A DNA stretch of 64,000 nt from Odobenus rosmarus divergens (Eukaryota > Chordata > Mammalia > Carnivora > Odobenidae), in the NCBI RefSeq assembly GCF_000321225.1, contig NW_004450480.1, positions 1,842,873-1,906,872 of the forward strand, in the 5' to 3' direction. How positions within the stretch are numbered: the stretch's first letter is position 1; every line of letters begins with the position of its first letter. Below are positions 58,381 through 64,000 of the stretch, piece after piece. The translations under genes and the position numbers were made by a program. Under the pieces are notes generated by a model. It saw only the letters and a list, made by a program, of their open reading frames with translations. It was not told the DNA's origin and ran no database searches.

Positions 58381-59548
58381 CAGCCACAATCATAGGTTTG
58401 TTTAAGTACCACCTTATTAAATAAACTAATATGAAATGATTTTTCTAACTCTAAAATGTTAAGGAAGCATTTTTACTCTTGTTATTATTGATGATGATGT
58501 CATAATTATTAGCCCTTAACGTGTAAATCTGCATTTACAACTCAAGTTATACACTCACTAGTCTAAATCCTCCCTACCCCTCCAGCTTTCTCTTTTTCTC
58601 TCTCACTTATCGTCTCCACTCAACTACTTTACAGTTAAAGGCGCTTTACCCATGTAAGCAGTGTGTTTCCCATGTTCTCAAGGCAGCCTAGAGAATGTTA
58701 TCATTCCCATAGTTTCTAGTAATGTATAGCAGGTTGACTTTCATAGATAGTTACATCATCATCATGCTAATTTGATTAGGTATTCTTTATGGGATTCTGA
58801 CTCAGCTTATAGGACCTGAAACAGAAACTAAATTTATAAAATGCCATCAAAACCAAATTTAAAAAGAAAGATTTTTATCGAGGCACATTTTCCCCCCACC
58901 TACATAATGCCACTATAATTTTTCTAGTGCTTCCCACCAACTTTATGGGCTTTGGGCAAAATTTCTGTCATTGTTTTCCACTTGCCTTTTACACCCCAGT
59001 ATTAGTAAATAAATTTCTTTAATACCTACTCCTCTAAGACATTATATTGAGCACCAAACACACTGTCTGTAAGTATGTATGATGAGAATTACAAAAGGAA
59101 GAAAAAATTAGTTGCGGGTCTGGTAGGAGTAAAATATTGAAATAGTATTCAAATGAAGGGTTAAACTGCTTTGAAATGAGTGAGGAGAATCTTTGGAAAA
59201 GAGGTTAAAAGGAATTTTTAAGGTAGAAGGAAGAGATACAAAGGAAAAATTTAAATATTTGATGGTTTCATTTAATCCTGTCAAAGACTTTTTACTCCAA
59301 TAAGATAATTTTGGTGAGAGGTTTTGCATATTAGCTTGGTAACCCTGGGTGTTATAGCAAAAACAAAACAAAACAAAAACTAGTAAAGAGTGGCCTTGAA
59401 GATGATAGAAATCTATTTCATCCTCATATAAAGTCTGAAACAAGTTTGCAGATTGGCAAGTGACTTGCTTCCTAGCCCTGAATCAGGGACCCAAGGTTCC
59501 TTCCACCTTGCAGTTCTGTCACTTTTAAGAGGTAGTTAATGAGTTATG
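58381..59548. other. Unique sequence, nothing identified
   Basis: The 111-codon minus frame at 59108-59443 has no recognised domain. No gene supported. Confidence 0.5.
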
Positions 59549-59771
59549 AAATTTAAATGAAATATCACTAGGGGCCCCTGGGTGGCTCGTTTGGTTGAGT
59601 GACTGGCTCTGGATTTTGGCTCAGATCATGATCTCGGCGTCATGGGATGGAGCCAGCACTCAGTGGGGAGCCTGCTGCCCTCCCTCTCCCGCTCCTCTGC
59701 CCCTCCCCATGCACTCTGTCTCGAAATAAATAAATAAATCTTTAAAAAATGACATATCTCTATACAGCACT
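59549..59771 (+). repeat. Inverted copy A: SINE plus both flanks
   Basis: The unit is flank, SINE, flank. The left flank 'aaatttaaatgaaatatcac'ta and the right flank 'aaatgacatatctctataca'gcact match, in reverse complement, the two flanks of the SINE at 60204-60382. Its sequence is therefore a copy of 60179-60404 turned round. Confidence 0.85.
59571..59746 (+). mobile_element. Carnivore SINE, copy A of an inverted pair
   Basis: Head 'ggggcccctgggtggctcgt', then 'gagtgactggctctggattt', a G-poor C-rich middle 'cccctccccatgcactctgt', and (AAAT)n 'ctttaaaa'. It is roughly 94% identical by eye to the reverse complement of the SINE at 60204-60382, including shared unusual wording ('gggatggagccagcactcag'). 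Confidence 0.95.
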
Positions 59772-59772
59772 A

Positions 59773-59797
59773 ATAAATGACATATCTCTATACAGCA
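59773..59797 (-). repeat. Extra tandem copy of the flank without a SINE
   Basis: 'aaatgacatatctctataca'gca is repeated directly after copy A's own right flank. It corresponds, reversed, to 60181-60203 in the MIR at the other copy. Confidence 0.9.
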
Positions 59798-60129
59798 TCC
59801 CGGGTTCATCATGTCACAGAAGGGTAAACATCAGAAGGGCTTGGGTGTGAGAGGAGGGTGGTGGAGCAGTTCTGGAAGTGGCACATATTATTTACAGTCC
59901 TACCCCATTGGCTCTATCTTGGATATATGGCCACATCCCACTGCAGCCGGGAAAAGAAAATATAGGAAGAAGATGAAATTAGTTGGAGGTTCACCTAGCC
60001 AGTCTTTATCATAAATATAATCAAAACTTTACATTATTTCTCTAAGAAATTTCAAGCTAAAACTTAAGATCTATCTAAATAGAGCGTGGTAGCTATAAGA
60101 CTTATATGATAAAAATTATAATAGTAAAA
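59798..60129. other. Spacer between the inverted copies
   Basis: Unique sequence. A 67-codon frame at 59811-60014 (+) has no recognised domain. It would form the loop if the two SINEs paired. Confidence 0.5.
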
Positions 60130-60203
60130 GCAATGAGAAAGGTGTCTTGAGTCATCATTATGTATCACACAGTGTTAAGTGCTGTATAGAGATATGTCAT
60201 TTA

Positions 60204-60382
60204 TTTTTTTTAAGATTTATTGATTTATTTAGAGACAGAGTGCATGGGGAGGGGCAGAGGGGCGGGAGAGGGAGGGAAGCAGGCTCCCCACTGAGTGCTG
60301 GCTCCATCCCATGACCCCGAGATCATGATCTGAGCCAAAATCAAGAGCCATCACTCAACCAACTGAGCCACCCAGGCGCCCC
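60204..60382 (-). mobile_element. Carnivore SINE, copy B of an inverted pair
   Basis: Antisense copy ending in the intact head 'aactgagccacccaggcgcc'. Target duplication TAGAGATATGTCATTTA (60187-60203) and TAGAGATATTTCATTTA (60383-60399), one mismatch. MIR sequence is continuous across the insertion, so this is the original insertion site of the pair. Confidence 0.97.
60246..60276 (+). other. G-quadruplex-type motif inside SINE copy B
   Basis: Six G runs of 3-4 (GGGG, GGGG, GGGG, GGG, GGG, GGG) separated by loops of 1-4 bases. The matching C-rich stretch in copy A is at about 59678-59709. Confidence 0.6.
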
Positions 60383-60545
60383 TAGAGATATTTCATTTAA
60401 ATTTTGTAGTATCCTTCATGAGGTAGATACTACTATTATTGTCATTATTTAGGCAGGGAAATTGAGGCATAGGAGAACTCCACTAACTTGCCTGAAGTGG
60501 TGGGCGGTGCAGACAGTAACTAAAATGGTAGGGCTTAGATGCATG

Positions 60546-61264
60546 GAAAGTTGCCATTGCAATTTAACCAAAAATGCTTTACCTAAAGCTTTGTGATTAT
60601 CAGATTCAAATTCCAGTTTTATCAATATTTTTCTTAGTTCAAAAATGTTCCTAAACAAATTCTTACATAAGCATTATCTATTAAAAGTAATATGTTTATA
60701 TTCTAGGTAGCTTATTTGCTTGAGAACCTAAAGTGATAGGGACATACATTTTTAACGAGTCGAAACTTCCTGTCCTTCCTCTTCATCTAGTACCAGCACT
60801 CTCTTCCTCACCATCTAGACATTGCCAACACAGCATTTTTCATTGCTCTGTCCATCCTGTTGTTATCTAGGGGTAGTCAGTGGAGAGAAAAATCAAGATG
60901 ATACTGGGAATTATCTCTCAGTAAAGAGAGAAAAAAAATGGAGAAGAAAAATTGAGTGGAGGAGTAGGAAGGCAACACCTTAGTTGATTTGGTAACTAGG
61001 AGAATATTGATGGAGAGATTTGAGAATACACAAAAAGAGTTAATAGGAGCAGCTTTGAGAAAGGGGGAAGAAACCAGAGCAGTGGAAGAAAGAGAACTTA
61101 AGAAGTCTTCGATATAAATATAGGTCAAGTCTACTTTAATGCGTGTCCAAGAAATTTCAAAGAAAAAGAAAAAATGGCTGTTACTTTTAATTTGCTTTGC
61201 AATTTATGGTCTGTATTTCTCTCATTGTGTCTCCAAAATGACCTACAAGAAGCCCTGTGTTTTA
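60546..61264. other. Unique sequence, nothing identified
   Basis: No gene or repeat recognised. An 83-codon minus frame at 60877-61128 has no recognised domain. Confidence 0.5.
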
Positions 61265-61520
61265 TTTAGGGTATATTGAGATCATGGGAACACAGAATCT
61301 TAAGAATTGAAGGAATCTTAAAGATATGTGGTCCAGTACCTCTCCCAATGCAAGAATTTATTCTTGTCATCTCAGAAAATCCCCCTGCTATCATTTCATT
61401 GAGTTTATAGTAAAACATTCCTTCCCTGATGAGGCAGACCATTTCATCTCTAAACAAAAGTAAATGCTTTATCATACTGAATCAAAGTCTGCCTTCCTTC
61501 CATCAATGTGCTACAAATCC
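61265..61520. repeat. Ancient interspersed repeat, family unknown
   Basis: 'cacagaatcttaagaattga', 'tggtccagtacctctcccaa', 'gatgaggcagaccatttcat' follow a mammal-wide repeat ('agagctggaagggacctcag ... ggcagcccattccat'). I could not fix the name. Confidence 0.45.
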
Positions 61521-61789
61521 TGCTCTATATAAAATCACCTTAGCCTACTATTCATATAATAGTTACTGAGCTATTTAGAAAGACTCAATATCTTTTCTGT
61601 AAAATTGTGTTTAGTCTAATGATAGAATTGTACTTGGAGCTTATCCTTCACCCCTATCTACTAGTCACCCTTCAGATTAGGTTCTCCTCCAAACATATTA
61701 TTCATGATTTCTCTGATATATGTTTAACATCTTTCCAATTTTCTATTGCCCCATGTATGTGCAAACATGTAAAAATAGGACACAGATGG

Positions 61790-62210
61790 GACACTCAAAA
61801 TAGGATCATTTAAGGAAGGTTTATTCACAAAGGGAATTTTCAAAGGTGTGCATGTAGAACTATAAATTGGGGCTGGGAGCTTCTGAACTTGTATCACCCC
61901 AGCCCTGAATAAGCAGGCAGAGGAAGTGGCTACCAGAATGTGGAAGATGAGAATTGTTTAGAATGAACCGCCTTGAAAGAAAGAACTACCTTCTGAGAAG
62001 GTATGCTGCAGGCTCGAGACAACTCACGGAGAGGAACCAGAAATTCAGTACCTAACCTCACTCTTCTCTCTTCCACCAGGTTTCTGAAGGGGGTCCCCAT
62101 TGACGGAACCAAATGAGAATCCAAAAGATGAGCTTCCCAGAGCAGAGAGCAGATGGAGTAGTGTGGATAGGGGTGTAGAGAAAGAAATGGAAAATAACTG
62201 ACACACACTA
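61790..62210. repeat. Ancient interspersed repeat, family unknown
   Basis: 'taaggaaggtttattcacaa', 'ggggctgggagcttctgaac', 'ggggtccccattgacggaac' and 'gcagagagcagatggagtag' follow the order of a known mammal-wide repeat. A 115-codon minus frame (61930-62277) lies over it and is not a gene candidate. Confidence 0.4.
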
Positions 62211-64000
62211 TACAATTGTTATAGATCCCCCCAAATAAAATCTTCAGCTCTGTTTTGAGGTGATCAGAATCTTTCAATCAGTTGTGTCACTCAGACAGGT
62301 TTACTCTGTATACTTTCTGCTAAACAGCAAACACTTTATTGTTTGGTCCCACTTATTAAGAAACTTAGATGTATAGAAAGACTCGCCAAAGTAATCATAA
62401 TACAGAACTCACATATGCATTGTAATGATGTTTCTGACATTTCACATTCTTCAACTTCTTGGTTGTCCCATATTGAAACTTAGCCTTCTGGTAAAAAGTG
62501 TCATTTTAGAGTCTGAGCATGGTGGGCTGTCACGGCCACTGATACTGTTTATTGTAACAAACAATACCAAAAAGATCAAAACTCCTAATAGAAGTAGGTT
62601 GCTTTGTTCTTTACATAAATGAAAGGGGAGAAATGGTTGGGTTCCAAGGGAGGAACAGAGAAACAAGCTGGGGAATTGACAGTAGAATTGGCTACCTGCC
62701 ATTACTCTTTTAGCTTCCCTTTAGTAAGCTTTTAGCCAATATGGAGTACAATAGACCTCTTTGCGTACCTGATGCTATGCTGGATAACAGCCCAAGCCTT
62801 AAGAAATCTAGGCTGTACACATGGAAAACTAGAAATATTTGCATTTATTTAAAAACATCTCTCTGCATAAAAGTGGTTTTTACACAACTAAGACCATTAT
62901 TTGGGGGTTCACTTATTTATAGGAAAATGTGCTCTTTTCTTGCCCATTCACTTGCCTTAAAAGAGCATGAATAAAGCAAAACAAAATAATCCAATGAACT
63001 TTGTGTACCCATTATAGCACTTTAAAGGGAACAAGAAAATATCCCATCAAAGAAGCTGAGATTGCTTTGCATATATCATCCAATTTGCTTATAAAGAGTT
63101 TCTGAGATGTGGCTGGTATAGCTGTTATCATCCCGTGCATGTCCTGAAATCATTGTTGCCTGGTAAACTGCAAGCACTTCTAGGTCTAAGATAAATACTT
63201 CAATTCTATGTACACTCCAGTCAATTCCAATGCTCAGTAGCCCATAAAGTTCTCTCACACCCGGTATACCCTATTTTTTTCCTGTGCTTCTCTCCTGAGA
63301 CTCATTTCAAACTTGTAGTAATCATTTATTTTAACAAAGTTGAAGGACCTTGGAACTGGTAGGCTTTAATGTTAAAATAGAACTTTGGCAGCTATTTCCA
63401 TGATTGGCTTGGGAGTGGTATTCTAAGTCACCCTTCATAAGACCTTGTTCTACTTCTGTTCAGATTCAAGTCACAATATGAAATAAGAAAAATGTCATCA
63501 AGTGTAAAAAGAAAGTCAGATAGGTTGATATCCAAAAATGAACTCCACTGGAAAGTACAGCAAGAATGGCATACCAGTCACCCTCTTTTATTCAAATCTG
63601 AAAATAAGTAATTTTTATGTTAAGCGTTTTTGGAAAGGCATGGGAGACTGATATGGACGTGTCAATGTAAAATCATGGTTGCTAGACACCGACAAATGGG
63701 AGCATAAACTTCACTTAGCTCTGTCGGCAGAGGAGCCCAACAGTGCCTCCAAGGACCTTAAAGGTTAACAATAAAATCTCAAATTGAATCCTCATTTTCA
63801 ATGTGAGTCAATCTGTTATAAAACAATGAATTGGCATGAACATACCAAGGCCAATGAGTACAGTTAAGCAAGAGCCTGTCAGCACACCCATACTTTATCA
63901 CCCATGCAGAGAGTAACTCTCCATGACATTAAGGATGCTCTATTTGATGGAATGTCACACTTAGTTGACACTGGCCTTATCCTGGATCGTAGATTCTCTG
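62211..64000. other. Unique sequence, nothing identified
   Basis: No repeat family or gene recognised to the end of the window. Open frames of 60-83 codons occur on both strands. Confidence 0.5.

Larger units (their letters stand above)
60130..60545 (-). repeat. MIR SINE, split by a carnivore SINE
   Basis: Left 'cattatgtatcacacagtgt', 'taagtgctgtatagagatat'. Right 'tagtatccttcatgaggtag', 'atactactattattgtcatt', 'gggaaattgaggcataggag'. This is the antisense MIR core in order, interrupted by the SINE at 60204-60382. Confidence 0.85.

Noticed and set aside
61930..62277. 115-codon minus frame
   Set aside because: Lies over an ancient interspersed repeat and has no recognised domain.

Overview
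The window reads as mammalian nuclear DNA from a carnivoran, most likely a non-canid caniform such as a bear, seal or mustelid. The main evidence is 14 copies of the carnivore tRNA-Lys-derived SINE (CAN-SINE/SINEC). These have the 'ggcgcctgggtggctcag' head, a CT-rich middle and an AATAAA/TCTTT tail, which is the form seen in those lineages rather than the dog-specific one. A carnivore-type young L1 3' end and many mammal-wide relics (MIR, L2, old L1, hAT-Charlie) agree with this. Base composition is AT-rich, and I see no CpG island.

I find no protein-coding gene, exon, rRNA, tRNA gene or CRISPR array that I can support. The longest open frames (about 140 codons) lie in non-repetitive or repeat-derived DNA and look like chance. 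The only recognisable protein-coding relics are decayed L1 ORF2 pieces at 2943-3197, 32750-33166 and 40630-41098. The window is therefore intergenic or deep intronic, and I cannot tell which.

Layout. 1-3.4 kb: unique DNA, then nested DNA transposons with a SINE, then an old antisense L1. 3.4-14.4 kb: mostly unique, with one SINE inside an L2 end and one MER-type hAT element. 14.4-18.9 kb: SINE, old L1 3' end split by a SINE that carries extra 3' sequence, MIR, LINE-like repeat, SINE. 18.9-31.5 kb: unique DNA with MIR, L1 and hAT relics. 31.5-33.2 kb: ancient repeat split by a SINE, followed by a young-looking 5'-truncated antisense L1. 33.2-40.4 kb: mostly unique, with a small motif cluster near 35.75 kb. 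40.4-49.2 kb: dense old LINE, MIR, L2 and hAT relics with three SINEs. 49.2-59.5 kb: mostly unique with sparse MIR, L1 and L2. 59.5-60.5 kb: an inverted pair of SINE copies sharing both flanks. 60.5-64 kb: ancient repeats and unique DNA.

The order of insertion can be read from the nesting: MIR, L2, hAT and old L1 first, then carnivore SINEs and the young L1 into them. I found no new gene system. The most interesting structures are structural: the inverted SINE-plus-flanks duplication at 59549-60404, and the SINE insertion with a polyadenylated 3' passenger at 15566-15894. Repeat family names are from memory of consensus sequences and were not checked against a library.
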